Positions 42,200 through 51,301 of a stretch of 64,000 nucleotides of DNA are shown here, piece by piece. Both the position numbers and the translations under genes were made by a program. Source of the stretch: Palsa-504 sp963753225. Lineage in GTDB: Bacteria; Actinomycetota; Actinomycetes; Streptosporangiales; Streptosporangiaceae. Where the stretch lies: assembly GCA_963753225.1 (NCBI GenBank), contig CAVWBQ010000002.1, positions 186,001-250,000 on the forward strand, written 5' to 3'. The notes beneath the pieces were generated by a model, which was given only the letters and a program-made list of their open reading frames with translations, did not search any database and had not been told where the DNA came from. Numbering within the stretch: the first letter of the stretch is position 1; every line of letters begins with the position of its first letter.

Positions 42200-44523
42200 T
42201 GATCCGGCTCGGCTTGCAGCTCACCCTGCACAGCGGCCGGGAGGCCTTCACCCGGCTGTTGCTCACCACGGTCGCGGTCGCGCTCGGCGTGGCCGTGCTG
42301 CTCGGCGTGTTCGCCGAGTTCCACGCCTTCCAGGCCGATGCCAACCGGTCCTGCTGGGAGTGCACGCAAGGCGCCACGGTGCCGAAGGCGCCGGGCACCC
42401 GGGGCGAGCTGTGGAACTACAGCGCGGACTTCTACCAGGGCCGGACCATCGAACGGCTAGACCTGGCCGCGCTGGGATCTGGGGCCCCGGTCCCGCCGGG
42501 CGTCTCGCGGCTGCCCGCTCCCGGACAGTACTACGCCTCCCCCGCGCTCGCCGCGCTGCTGCGTACGGTCCCGCGTGACGAGCTGGGCGATCGCTTCCCC
42601 GGCACCATGATCGGCACGATCGGCGACGCGGCGCTGGCCGGCCCGGACGAGCTGGCCATCTACGTCGGGTACCAGCCGTCCTCGCTGGCCGCGGTGCCCG
42701 GCACCCGGCTGGTCACGACCATGCAGGGCACGCCGGGACCGGCCGTCTTCACCCCGTTCTTCCGGTACGCGTTCGCCGTCGGCGTGCTCGCGGTGCTGTT
42801 CCCCATCCTGATCCTGATCGGCACGGCCACCCGGCTGGCCGCGGCGCGCCGCGAGGAGCGGTTCGCCGCGTTGCGGCTGGTCGGGGCGACGCCGCGGGAC
42901 ATCAACGTCATCGCCTCGGTCGACTCGGTGGTGAGCACGTTCTTCGGCGCGATCGCCGGGATCGGCCTGTTCCTCGCGATCCGGCCCGCGCTGGCCGGCG
43001 CGGAGCTCACCGGCACCAGGTACTTCGCCGCCACGGTGAACCCGCCCGCCTGGGTGTACCTCGCCATGCTCGTCGCGGTGCCGGCCGCGTCGGCGCTCGC
43101 GGCGCTGGCCTCGCTGCGCCGGGTGCGGATCTCGCCGCTCGGCGTCAGCCGCCGGGCCGCCCCGCCGCCGCCGTCGGCGTGGCGGCTGGCCACGCTGGGC
43201 GCCGGCGTGACGCTGTTCGTGGCGGGGCTGCTCGCGACCAACCACAAGTCCATCGGCTCGCCGGCCTATCCCGGGCTGCTGATCGTCATGATCGGGATCG
43301 TGATCGCGGGCCCCTGGCTCACCGTTGCGGCGGCGCGATGGTGCGCGCGGGTCTTCAACGGCGCCTCGCCGCTGCTGGCCACCCGGCGGCTCGCGGACAA
43401 CCCCAAGGCCGCGTTCCGGGCGGTGCGCGGTCTCGTCCTCGCCGTGTTCCTGGGCACGATAGTCGGCGTGCTGGTCCCGGCGGTCGAGACGTTCAGCGCG
43501 ACGGCGAACGCATCGGCGCTGAACAACGTGCTCCTCGACACGTTCGACAACACCCAGTCGACCGGCCCGGGCCCCGTTCTGTGCTCCACGCTGCCCGCGT
43601 CGCAGCGGACCGGATCGGGCTGCGCCGCCACGGACATCGCGGCCGAGGAGGCGCAGGGCGCGCTCACCCCGCAGGCCGCCGCGAAGCTGGTCAGCGAGCT
43701 GGCCGGCATCGGCGGGACGGCGGTTTACCCCCTCTACCCCCTGCCGCAGTCGGCCGAGCCGAACTTCCAGGGTCAGTACCTCGGCGTGGTCAGCTGTCAG
43801 GTGATGCGGGACCTCGCCGTGCTCGGGCAGTGCGCGCCGGGCCTGCAGGCCGTGCAGGTCCAGGACCAGGACCTGCTCTACAGCGACAACCCGCACAACA
43901 GCACCGCGGCGTTCGTCGACGCGAGCAATCCCGCCTACACCGGGAGCCTGGCCGCGCTGCCGTTGCAGGCGGTCCTGGTCCGGGTGAACAACGCGGCCAC
44001 GCTGGAGCGGGTCCGCACCTACCTCGCCGTGCACGCGCCGCCCCAGGTATCGGCCGGCCCGGGGGTGGCCGCCACCCCGCCGCGGACCTACGGCGAGGCG
44101 GTCGCGATCAGGTCCGGCCGCGCCCATGTCCTGCAGCGGCTGGTCTCCCTCGCCGTCGCGCTGACCATCCTGGTCGCGGGGTGCAGCCTGGCCGTGGCCA
44201 TCGGCGGCGGCCTGGCCGACCGCAAGCGGCCGTTCACCCTGCTGCGCGTGGGCGGCACGCCGGTCGGGACGCTGTACCGGGTGCTGCTCATCGAGGCCGC
44301 GGTGCCGCTGGCCGCGGCTACCCTGCTCGCCGCGGCCCTGGCCTACGGCATGTCGGTGCTGACCTTGTGGCGGCTGGCGCCGCCGGGCATGGCGATACCG
44401 CTACTCGGCCCGGTCTACTACGCGACCATGGGTATCGGGCTGGCCATGGCGCTGGTCGTGATCGGCGTGACGCTGCCCCTGCTCAACCGGATGACCGCCC
44501 CAGACAATGCTCGCTTCGAGTAG
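42199..44523 (+). CDS. FtsX/MacB-like ABC permease
   Basis: 774 aa. Layout: one N-terminal helix (LLLTTVAVALGVAVLLGVFA), a ~150-residue external segment with a Cys pair (SCWEC), and a first FtsX domain (helices near 190-310) with the family loop AARREERFAALRLVGATPRD. Then come further helices, a second external segment with several Cys, and a last FtsX domain (LADRKRPFTLLRVGGTPVGT plus three helices). This is the duplicated-FtsX architecture of actinobacterial exporters. Works with the upstream ATPase, possibly in peptide or drug efflux or envelope stress. Confidence 0.9.
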   Translation: MIRLGLQLTLHSGREAFTRLLLTTVAVALGVAVLLGVFAEFHAFQADANRSCWECTQGATVPKAPGTRGELWNYSADFYQGRTIERLDLAALGSGAPVPPGVSRLPAPGQYYASPALAALLRTVPRDELGDRFPGTMIGTIGDAALAGPDELAIYVGYQPSSLAAVPGTRLVTTMQGTPGPAVFTPFFRYAFAVGVLAVLFPILILIGTATRLAAARREERFAALRLVGATPRDINVIASVDSVVSTFFGAIAGIGLFLAIRPALAGAELTGTRYFAATVNPPAWVYLAMLVAVPAASALAALASLRRVRISPLGVSRRAAPPPPSAWRLATLGAGVTLFVAGLLATNHKSIGSPAYPGLLIVMIGIVIAGPWLTVAAARWCARVFNGASPLLATRRLADNPKAAFRAVRGLVLAVFLGTIVGVLVPAVETFSATANASALNNVLLDTFDNTQSTGPGPVLCSTLPASQRTGSGCAATDIAAEEAQGALTPQAAAKLVSELAGIGGTAVYPLYPLPQSAEPNFQGQYLGVVSCQVMRDLAVLGQCAPGLQAVQVQDQDLLYSDNPHNSTAAFVDASNPAYTGSLAALPLQAVLVRVNNAATLERVRTYLAVHAPPQVSAGPGVAATPPRTYGEAVAIRSGRAHVLQRLVSLAVALTILVAGCSLAVAIGGGLADRKRPFTLLRVGGTPVGTLYRVLLIEAAVPLAAATLLAAALAYGMSVLTLWRLAPPGMAIPLLGPVYYATMGIGLAMALVVIGVTLPLLNRMTAPDNARFE

Positions 44524-44567
44524 GGAGCCCGATTTGAGTCGCACCCAGTGCGAGATCGAAGGCCGAC

Positions 44568-45080
44568 TTACAGCTTGCCGCGGTTCCGCGAGGACAGGAT
44601 GATCTGGGTCACCAGGTAGGTGCTCAGGCCGAGCTTCTGCGCGATCTCTTCCGGCCGCCGCCCCTGCTCGTTGTAGAGCAGCGCCAGCTTCTCCTGCGAC
44701 TTGGTCCACGGCCGGGGGACGTCACGAGGCGCCGGCCGGGGCTGTGCTGGCCGAGGCTGGGGCGGCCGGGCACGGTGAGCGGGCCTGGCCGGGGCTGCGG
44801 TCCGGTCCGGGGCTGCGGTCCGGTCCGGGCCGTCGGCCGGGGAGGACGGCATGGAGGTGCCGAACGAACCGCGCCGCTGATCGCGGTACTTGCCACGGGC
44901 CAGCTCGTCCCGGGTCTCCTCGTCAAGGAGCAGGTACTGCTCTGCCGACTTGTTCACCCCGACGGCCACCATGGTCAGGCCCTTGAGGTTCTTCTCCTGG
45001 CACTCGGGTGCCATGCAGTAATCGTATTTTTCCGCCCGCTCGGGATGCAGTTCGCTCCCGCACGTAACACAGTGGGCCAC
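44568..45080 (-). CDS. Zinc-ribbon/HTH protein of unknown function
   Basis: 170 aa from GTG 45080 (or 190 from ATG 45140, which overlaps the previous gene's stop). N-terminal four-Cys motif HCVTCGSELHPERAEKYDYC then PECQ; a middle helix; a Pro/Arg-rich linker with repeated PDRTAAP and PRPAQPRPAP units; and a C-terminal HTH-like end (NEQGRRPEEIAQKLGLSTYL). The region 45081-45136 is AT-rich with palindrome CGTTCGAACG, suggesting its own promoter and favouring the GTG start. A regulatory or nucleic-acid-binding role is an inference. Confidence 0.7.
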   Translation of the reverse strand: MAHCVTCGSELHPERAEKYDYCMAPECQEKNLKGLTMVAVGVNKSAEQYLLLDEETRDELARGKYRDQRRGSFGTSMPSSPADGPDRTAAPDRTAAPARPAHRARPPQPRPAQPRPAPRDVPRPWTKSQEKLALLYNEQGRRPEEIAQKLGLSTYLVTQIILSSRNRGKL

Positions 45081-45136
45081 TGTTCTCTTTCGTTCGAACG
45101 CATGCGTAATACCACTTTTTAAAACACCGTGCCGAG

Positions 45137-45880
45137 TCATCCTGTTCCAGGGAGCAGGTCGAGGTCGCGTTCGGCGTACAGGCGGTGCTCCCATTCCTCG
45201 ATGAGGATGGCCTGCAGGCACCGGCGTACCGGGAAGCTCTCCGGCTCCGGGTAGCCGGGCTCGGTGACCGGTTCGGTCATCCCGGCCAGCGTGGCATCGG
45301 TGAGTCCGGCGATTACCTGGCGCACGGTGGCCATCCGGTCCGCGCGCAGCGCGAGAACCTGGCCCAGTGACGGCCGGGCGCTGAAGTCCCGCGGGACGCT
45401 GGGTTCGTCGGGCATCTCGTCGTGCGGCAGGTCCAGCGGATCCCAGGGCGACGGCTGGCCCAGGATCGCGCGGCGGACCCAGGCGTCGGTGGCGAAGACG
45501 AGGTGGCGCAGCGTCTCGATGAAGGACCACTCATCGTTCACCCGCTCGTGCAGCAGTTCCGGGGCCATGACGCGGGCCCGCGCCACGGTCTGCTGCCATA
45601 GCCGCTCGAGGATGTCCCAGGCCTGGCGGTATCCGTCGGCATCGGCCGGGCGCATCTTGGCGCGGTCCGGATAGCGGCGGTCGAGTTCGGCCTCGACCAG
45701 CGGCACGACGTCGACGCCGTTGATCCTGACGTCCTGGATCTCGCCGCTGATGTCCACGTTCACCAGGAGCGCGCCGCGGATCACGGCTCCGGTCAGGTCG
45801 ACGTTGTGAAACAGGGCTCCGGTCAGGTCGACCATCTCGAACCGGGAGCCGGCCAGGTCCTCGCCAGTGAAGTCAGCCAT
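45137..45880 (-). CDS. Pentapeptide-repeat plus DinB-like four-helix protein
   Basis: 247 aa from ATG 45880 (the longer frame to 45934 is unsupported). N-terminal ~45 residues are pentapeptide-type repeats (DLAGSRFEMVDLTGALFHNV, DLTGAVIRGALLVNVDISGE). The remainder is a DinB-like metal-binding four-helix bundle: RVNDEWSFIETLRHLVFATD with a His ligand, and a late EEWEHRLYAERDLD with another. DinB-like proteins bind a divalent metal and often serve thiol-dependent chemistry. The start is 27 bases from the divergent SDR start. Confidence 0.82.
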   Translation of the reverse strand: MADFTGEDLAGSRFEMVDLTGALFHNVDLTGAVIRGALLVNVDISGEIQDVRINGVDVVPLVEAELDRRYPDRAKMRPADADGYRQAWDILERLWQQTVARARVMAPELLHERVNDEWSFIETLRHLVFATDAWVRRAILGQPSPWDPLDLPHDEMPDEPSVPRDFSARPSLGQVLALRADRMATVRQVIAGLTDATLAGMTEPVTEPGYPEPESFPVRRCLQAILIEEWEHRLYAERDLDLLPGTG

Positions 45881-45906
45881 CGAGCCAGTCTGCCAGGATG
45901 ATCGCC

Positions 45907-46680
45907 ATGGGCTTGCTGCAGGGGAAGCGTGCACTGATCACCGGGGGTACGACCGGCCTGGGCCTAGCCGTGGCGATGAGTTTCCTCGCCGAGGGCGCCC
46001 GGGTGGTGGTCACCGGCCGGGATCCCGGGCTCGGCGAGCGCGCGGAACAGGCGCTGGGGCCAGATGCCCGGTTCGTGGCCGCGGATGCCGCGGACCCGGC
46101 GGCGGTCGCGGCGTCGGTGAGCGCCGCGGCGGAGCATCTCGGCGGCCTGGACGTGCTGGTGAACAACGCCGGCGTGGGCGTGACGGCCCGGCTGGTCGAG
46201 ACGCCGCTCGCCGATTACGACCGGGTGATGAACGTCAACGTGCGCGGCTACCTGCTGTACGCGCAGCACGCCTACCCGCACCTGGCCCGGCGGCGCGGCT
46301 GCATGATCCACATCGCCTCGGACGCGGGGATCTGGGGCGAGCAGGCGACCGGGCTGTACTCGGTGACGAAGGCCGCCGTGGTCATGCTGGGCAAGATGCT
46401 CGCGCTGGATGGCGGCCCGGACGGCGTGCGATCGAACGTGCTGTGCCCGGGTGACATCTGGCCCGGCATGCGGCACATGGCACCGCCCGGCGAGCACGAC
46501 CGGGCCGAGAGCGGCGACGCCTGGCCGGTCCCGCCCATCGGCCGGATCGGCCAGGCCAGCGACGTCGCCGCCGCGGCGGTGTTCTACGCCAGCGACCAGG
46601 CCGAATTCATCACCGGGACCACGCTGCTGGTCGACGGCGGGATGACGGCCGGTTACCTGCAGCGGGAGCGCGGGAGCTGA
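45907..46680 (+). CDS. Short-chain dehydrogenase/reductase
   Basis: 257 aa from ATG 45907. Complete classical SDR: TGGTTGLGLAVAMSF, NNAGVGV, and the catalytic S...YSVTK in IASDAGIWGEQATGLYSVTK. C-terminal DQAEFITGTTLLVDGGMT is typical of FabG-like dehydrogenases with the GG-M end. Substrate unknown. Active-site intact, unlike the SDR at 34181-34942. Confidence 0.92.
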   Translation: MGLLQGKRALITGGTTGLGLAVAMSFLAEGARVVVTGRDPGLGERAEQALGPDARFVAADAADPAAVAASVSAAAEHLGGLDVLVNNAGVGVTARLVETPLADYDRVMNVNVRGYLLYAQHAYPHLARRRGCMIHIASDAGIWGEQATGLYSVTKAAVVMLGKMLALDGGPDGVRSNVLCPGDIWPGMRHMAPPGEHDRAESGDAWPVPPIGRIGQASDVAAAAVFYASDQAEFITGTTLLVDGGMTAGYLQRERGS

Positions 46681-46700
46681 CTTCCCCTCAGCGCGGCCGG

Positions 46701-47993
46701 CTACCGGGCAGCGGGGTTGCTGGCAAAGGCGGTCTGGAGCGGGGCGGCGGCGGTGGAGGGGGGCAGCGACGACGGGTCAACGAGCGTACTGCCGGACGGG
46801 CCGGCCTGCACGGCCTCGTGCAGGGCGCTGCCCTGCAGGTACCGGGGCCAGCTGAGGAACCATTCGGTCCAGCCATTGTCCCAGGTTCCCGCCCGCGGGC
46901 TGCCCACGATCGTGATGGGGTCGCCCGGCACGGCGAGGTTGTAGTACGTCCGCGCGTCGGCGGGCGATAGGTTTACGCAGCCGTGGCTGACGTTATCGAA
47001 GCCCTGCTGCCCGACCGACCAGTAGGCGTCGTGATAGTAGTCCCCGCTGAAGGTGAACCGCACCGACCACGGAACCCACAGGTCGTACCCGGGACCCTTC
47101 ATCTCGACCGGGTTCGCCTTCTCGATAGTCAGGTAGCTGCCGTCCGGGGTGTCGTCGCCCGGCCGGCCGGAGCTCATCGGCCAGTTATAGCGGAGCTTGC
47201 CGTTGTAGTAGATCCGGGTGCGGTGAGTGGCGGTGTTCCCGATCGCCACCAGCGACGCGCCGATGTAGAACGTCTGGGTCAGGGTGTGCGCGCCGTACAC
47301 GCCCGGCGCGCCCCGCACCCCGTTCAGGTGCCCGGTGAAGCTGACCCTGGTGCCGGGCGGCCAGTAGTCCCTGGGCCGGAAGTCCAGGGTCTGGCTGCCG
47401 TCCCAGTACCACGCGCCGACCACCGGCGTGGACGTCGTCAGCTGCAGGGACCGCTCGACCGCGGCCCTGTCGGTGATCGGCTGGCTGAAGATCAGCATGA
47501 TCGGCATGCCGACGCCGTACGTCTGGTGGTAGCCCTCGAAGATATACGTCCGGAACGTCTGGCGCGGCGTCAGCGTGCGGAACATGCTCGTGGTGGTAAC
47601 GGTGCCGCCGTGACCTGGGGCCATGGCCGTGGCCGTCACCGTGTAGGTCTGCGACACGTCCAGTGCCCACTGGCTGTGCCAGACCCGGCCGTCCTGGCTC
47701 AGGTGGCCGGGGACGGGGTCGCCCGGGGTGCGCACGGTGACGTTGGTCAAGATGCCGCGGGTCGCCGTGACCGTGATGCCAGCGGGCGGATTGACGCCGT
47801 CGGCGCCGTTGCCTGGCGTTATCGTCACCCGCGGAGCGGGCGCCGTGGCGCTGGCCGTCGGCTTGGCCGCCGCCGCGGGTCTGGCGTGGGTGGTGCCATG
47901 TCCGCTGCCCGTGCAGGCCGCGGCCAGCAGGGTCAGCGCCGTCATGGCAGCGCCGCCTGCGATCCGCCGTATCGCGATCTTCGGTGTAGCCAC
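46701..47993 (-). CDS. Lipoprotein L,D-transpeptidase (YkuD)
   Basis: 430 aa. Lipobox LAAAC with lipidated C27, an Ala/Pro/Thr linker, two Ig-like domains (~55-245, as in mycobacterial Ldt proteins), then the YkuD domain ending in HxxxxxxxxxxxxxxxSHGCVN: catalytic C339 in FDNVSHGCVNLS with H337 and an upstream His in YYHDAYWSVG. Role: forms 3-3 cross-links in peptidoglycan outside the membrane and resists most beta-lactams except carbapenems. Stands alone after a 45-base gap from the next gene upstream. Confidence 0.94.
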   Translation of the reverse strand: MATPKIAIRRIAGGAAMTALTLLAAACTGSGHGTTHARPAAAAKPTASATAPAPRVTITPGNGADGVNPPAGITVTATRGILTNVTVRTPGDPVPGHLSQDGRVWHSQWALDVSQTYTVTATAMAPGHGGTVTTTSMFRTLTPRQTFRTYIFEGYHQTYGVGMPIMLIFSQPITDRAAVERSLQLTTSTPVVGAWYWDGSQTLDFRPRDYWPPGTRVSFTGHLNGVRGAPGVYGAHTLTQTFYIGASLVAIGNTATHRTRIYYNGKLRYNWPMSSGRPGDDTPDGSYLTIEKANPVEMKGPGYDLWVPWSVRFTFSGDYYHDAYWSVGQQGFDNVSHGCVNLSPADARTYYNLAVPGDPITIVGSPRAGTWDNGWTEWFLSWPRYLQGSALHEAVQAGPSGSTLVDPSSLPPSTAAAPLQTAFASNPAAR

Positions 47994-48038
47994 TATTTCA
48001 GGCTTACCACGCCCCTCAGCCCAGGTCGATGGTCTCCC

Positions 48039-51000
48039 TCAGGGCTGGAAGCCGGATTCGGTCCAGCGGCGGAACACCTCGATCTTCTCCTCCGGCCAGG
48101 CGCCGTCGCAGGGCATGGTGCCGTTGCGCAGGCGCTCCAGGATGCCGGCCGCGTGCGCCTGCACGTCGGCCTGGGACCACAGGTCGAAGGCGAAGGCCAT
48201 GGACTTGCGGTCGTGCTCGCGGAACAGCGGCTTGACGTGCGCCGCGAAACGAGGCGTCTCGTCTGGTCCCGGCAGGGTCGCGGGTGTCTCCTCCCCGGTG
48301 CTGGGCTGAGCGGGGGCGGGCGGACCCGCGGGACCCCAGTCCCAGGCGGGCGCGGGTGAATCACCGGCCCGCGAACTCCACTCCAGGTAGGAGACGAGGG
48401 CCGAACGGAACTGCGGGTCGGCCGGCAAGCCGGCCTCGCCGGCTGCCTGGACGGCCAGGGCCACCCAGCGGGATCGCTGCTCTTCTGTGAACTCGGGCCG
48501 GGACGGCGGGGGCGCCGCGGGGCCGCCGAAGGCGGCGGCGATCACGGCGGCCTCGCGCTGCGGGCGATCCGGGGCCATGCTGGCGAACAGCGGGGCGAGC
48601 AGGTCGTCGGCTGGTACGTGCTTCTCGTACAGCAGGCGGGTCATCCGGGTCAGCGCGGGCAGCCCGCCGGCCCACTCGAACAGGGTCGGGTCGGCGGCCG
48701 GAGCAGGGTCGCGGAAGTCCACGTACCAGTGCATGCCGCTGCAGAACGGCTTGTTCTGCGAGTGGCCGCAACGGCAGAGCGCATAGTGCTCGCGGGACGA
48801 GCCCGCGGCCCGGGGCACGTCCGCGCCGACGGCGTCGGTCACCGGGATCCCGCCGGTGACGCGATACGGGCCGTCCTTGGTCACCTCGATGGCGCGCTCC
48901 CGCGTCCCGTGCCAGTCGGCCAGGTCACGAGCCTCCTCCCTATCGTCGGCACCGTCGAAGGCCAGGCTCAGCGCGCCGGACGGGCAGTCGCGCACGGCCC
49001 GGACGAGTTCGTCGAGGCGGCCGCCGCTGGGGGCGACGAACGGTTCGGTGCCGGTGCGGAACGCGGTCGGCACCCGGTCCGAGCACAGCCCGGAATGCTG
49101 GCAGATGCCCCGGTTGTCGAAGATCGTGACCTGCTGCCCGGGGTAGGTGTCGCGCTGGTCCGGCACCCGGTCCTGGTCCTTGCCGTCGGTGAACCCGCTG
49201 GTCGCGTGCGTCCCGTCGCAGAAGGGCTTCAGCGCCGAGGCGCCGCACCGGCACAGCGCGAGCTGGGGCGGTGCCGGGAGTTCCCCGCCGAGCGGGGTGC
49301 GCAGCACGGTGACGTTGGTGACCAGGTAGGGGCCGTTCTTCGCGGTCATCACGGCGGGCGGCAGCTCACGCTGGAGCCGGCCGAGGTCAGCGATGCGCTG
49401 CGGTTGCTCCCCGGCGGGAGCCAGCCGGACGGCGAGATCCTGCAGCGCCGCGGACGCCTCGAGCAGCCCGGGCGGGGCCGAGGCGGCGACGCGGGAACGC
49501 AGGGTGGTTGCGGTGACAGCGAGGTCCCAGAGTGACGGCTGGGGTGAGGGGGGTGAGAGGGGTGAGGGGGGTGTGAGGGGCCCTTGGGGCTCGGGGTGGG
49601 CTGGGGTGACGGGGGCGGGGGCGGGGGCGGGGAGGGCTTCGGCCAGGGGACGCAGGACGCTGTCGACGAGGCGGGCCAGGGTGCGGGGGTCGCCCTGGCG
49701 GGCCTGGGCCGCCGGGTAGACGGAGGTCAGGAGGGTGGCTACCCCGGCGAGCGCGGGGTCGTCGTGGTCGCGGAAAGCCAGGCCCGTTCGGTAAAAATCG
49801 GCGGCACGGGCCAGCAGGCTGGCGGGGTCCCCGGCCGGAGCGGGGGGTTCCGGGGCGTAACGGGCCGGCAGGTGAACGGCGAGGGCGTCGGCGATCCCGG
49901 CCAGGCTGGTCCTGACCGCGTGCAGGCCGTCGGTCACTGCGGGGTCGCACGGGGCGCCGGGCTCGCAGAAGTCGGCGGCCTGGCGGAGGCGCTCGATCAG
50001 CAGGACCCAGGCCGCCTCGCGGTGCGGCAGCACGTAGTCGGACTCGTAGAAGAGCTCGAAGCTGGGCCCGGCGGTGCGCCCCGGGTAGTCCGGGCCCGCC
50101 GGGAGCGTGGTGACCAGGTCGCCGAGCGGCTTGAGGGCACCGAACATGAGCGCGATGGTCGCGTCGGCCAGCGCCTTGAGCTGCGGGTCGGTCTCCTCGG
50201 TGTGCGCGAAGAAGCGCTGCAGCATCAGCAGCAGGATCTCGTAGGAGACGTTGAACAGGTCCATCGTCCGCCGGGCCACCGGGTCGCCGGCCAGCGGGAT
50301 GTCCGTGGCGCGCTCGGCCGGCCTGACGTTGACCGGGATCACCGGCCGGACCGGGTCGAAGGCCGGGTTGGCCTCGCGGAGCTGCAGGTACTCGTCGAGG
50401 ATCGCGACGAACTGGCCGAAGTGCGAGTCCTTCCAGTGCCCGCGGGGGCCCTCACCCTGCTCCAGGATCTCGTCAACGGCCCGCTGCGCGCTCGCCACGT
50501 CCGTCACCGCGACCAGCTCGGGCCAGCCGAAGTAGTCTTGCGTAGCCTGCGCCCGAGGCGGGCCGACGAACAGCGCCTGCTCGCCAAAGATCTCCGCCAG
50601 GTTCGCGATTCCCGCCTCGATAGACCGGTACAGGTGCCCGACCGTGGCGAAGTCCTGGCCGCGCGGGACGATGTCGCCGTGCTGTACCGAGGGCGTGGTC
50701 GCGGGCGCGGCCTTCTCGAAGGCGGCCATCCCGGCCGCGTCCTCGATGTCCATCCCCTCGGGGCGCTCGAGGAACATGAAGTGGCGCAGCGCCTCCTCGC
50801 CGAACGGCAGCAGCGCCAGGTGCACTCCGGCTGGGTAGTGGCTGGCGGGCTGCGGGTAGTTCGGCCGGGACAGGTGCGGGGCCGCGCCGATGGCGGACAG
50901 CAGGTTCTGCACCAGCGACATGTGCAGCATCTCCTGCGTGGCGATGTGCGATATGTGCTTGCGCCAGCGCTGGACGGCTTCGGCTTCGGACTTGGTCAGC

Positions 51001-51203
51001 CCCTCGGTCTCGGACTGTTTCAGGCTGAACGCGGCGTACAGGTACTGGCACATGATCCCGTGCTCGAGCTCCGCGGCCTGGCAGAGCATGTAGATCAGCG
51101 CCTCGCGGTGCTCGATGACGAACGGCGCCTCGGGCGGAGCCAGGCCGCCTCGAGTAGCGATTACCTGGGCCAGGCGCCCCCGCGCCCCCGAGCTTTGCGT
51201 CAT
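48039..51203 (-). CDS. 1054-aa ferritin-like / CDGSH / 4Fe-4S / CDGSH / globin-like fusion protein
   Basis: Residues ~25-340: ferritin-like (VioB/RebD-type) helical domain with AELEHGIMCQYLYAAF and ATQEMLHMSLVQNLLSAIG (E47, E91, H94). Residues ~350-520: helical region; ~520-560: Pro-rich linker. ~620-670: CDGSH iron-sulfur domain (C651, C653, C662, H666). ~690-750: divergent 4Fe-4S mono-cluster domain (C701, C707, C740). ~770-830: second CDGSH (C810, C812, C821, H825). ~838-945: helical domain like a truncated globin (LTRMTRLLYEKHVPADDLLA). ~985-1054: a conserved-looking C-terminal module (KPLFREHDRKSMAFAFDLWS, MPCDGAWPEEK). No signal peptide. Ribosome site GGGAGG. Redox or oxygenase chemistry in the cytoplasm is inferred; the substrate is unknown. 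Confidence 0.88.
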   Translation of the reverse strand: MTQSSGARGRLAQVIATRGGLAPPEAPFVIEHREALIYMLCQAAELEHGIMCQYLYAAFSLKQSETEGLTKSEAEAVQRWRKHISHIATQEMLHMSLVQNLLSAIGAAPHLSRPNYPQPASHYPAGVHLALLPFGEEALRHFMFLERPEGMDIEDAAGMAAFEKAAPATTPSVQHGDIVPRGQDFATVGHLYRSIEAGIANLAEIFGEQALFVGPPRAQATQDYFGWPELVAVTDVASAQRAVDEILEQGEGPRGHWKDSHFGQFVAILDEYLQLREANPAFDPVRPVIPVNVRPAERATDIPLAGDPVARRTMDLFNVSYEILLLMLQRFFAHTEETDPQLKALADATIALMFGALKPLGDLVTTLPAGPDYPGRTAGPSFELFYESDYVLPHREAAWVLLIERLRQAADFCEPGAPCDPAVTDGLHAVRTSLAGIADALAVHLPARYAPEPPAPAGDPASLLARAADFYRTGLAFRDHDDPALAGVATLLTSVYPAAQARQGDPRTLARLVDSVLRPLAEALPAPAPAPVTPAHPEPQGPLTPPSPLSPPSPQPSLWDLAVTATTLRSRVAASAPPGLLEASAALQDLAVRLAPAGEQPQRIADLGRLQRELPPAVMTAKNGPYLVTNVTVLRTPLGGELPAPPQLALCRCGASALKPFCDGTHATSGFTDGKDQDRVPDQRDTYPGQQVTIFDNRGICQHSGLCSDRVPTAFRTGTEPFVAPSGGRLDELVRAVRDCPSGALSLAFDGADDREEARDLADWHGTRERAIEVTKDGPYRVTGGIPVTDAVGADVPRAAGSSREHYALCRCGHSQNKPFCSGMHWYVDFRDPAPAADPTLFEWAGGLPALTRMTRLLYEKHVPADDLLAPLFASMAPDRPQREAAVIAAAFGGPAAPPPSRPEFTEEQRSRWVALAVQAAGEAGLPADPQFRSALVSYLEWSSRAGDSPAPAWDWGPAGPPAPAQPSTGEETPATLPGPDETPRFAAHVKPLFREHDRKSMAFAFDLWSQADVQAHAAGILERLRNGTMPCDGAWPEEKIEVFRRWTESGFQP

Positions 51204-51301
51204 CAGCTGTCAGCCTCCCGTGGCAGATGGGCATCACACCGGTCCCATCCTCCGGGAGAGAAGCCTGAGTCGCCAGCTCTTATCGCCCAGGGCTTACATA
51301 A

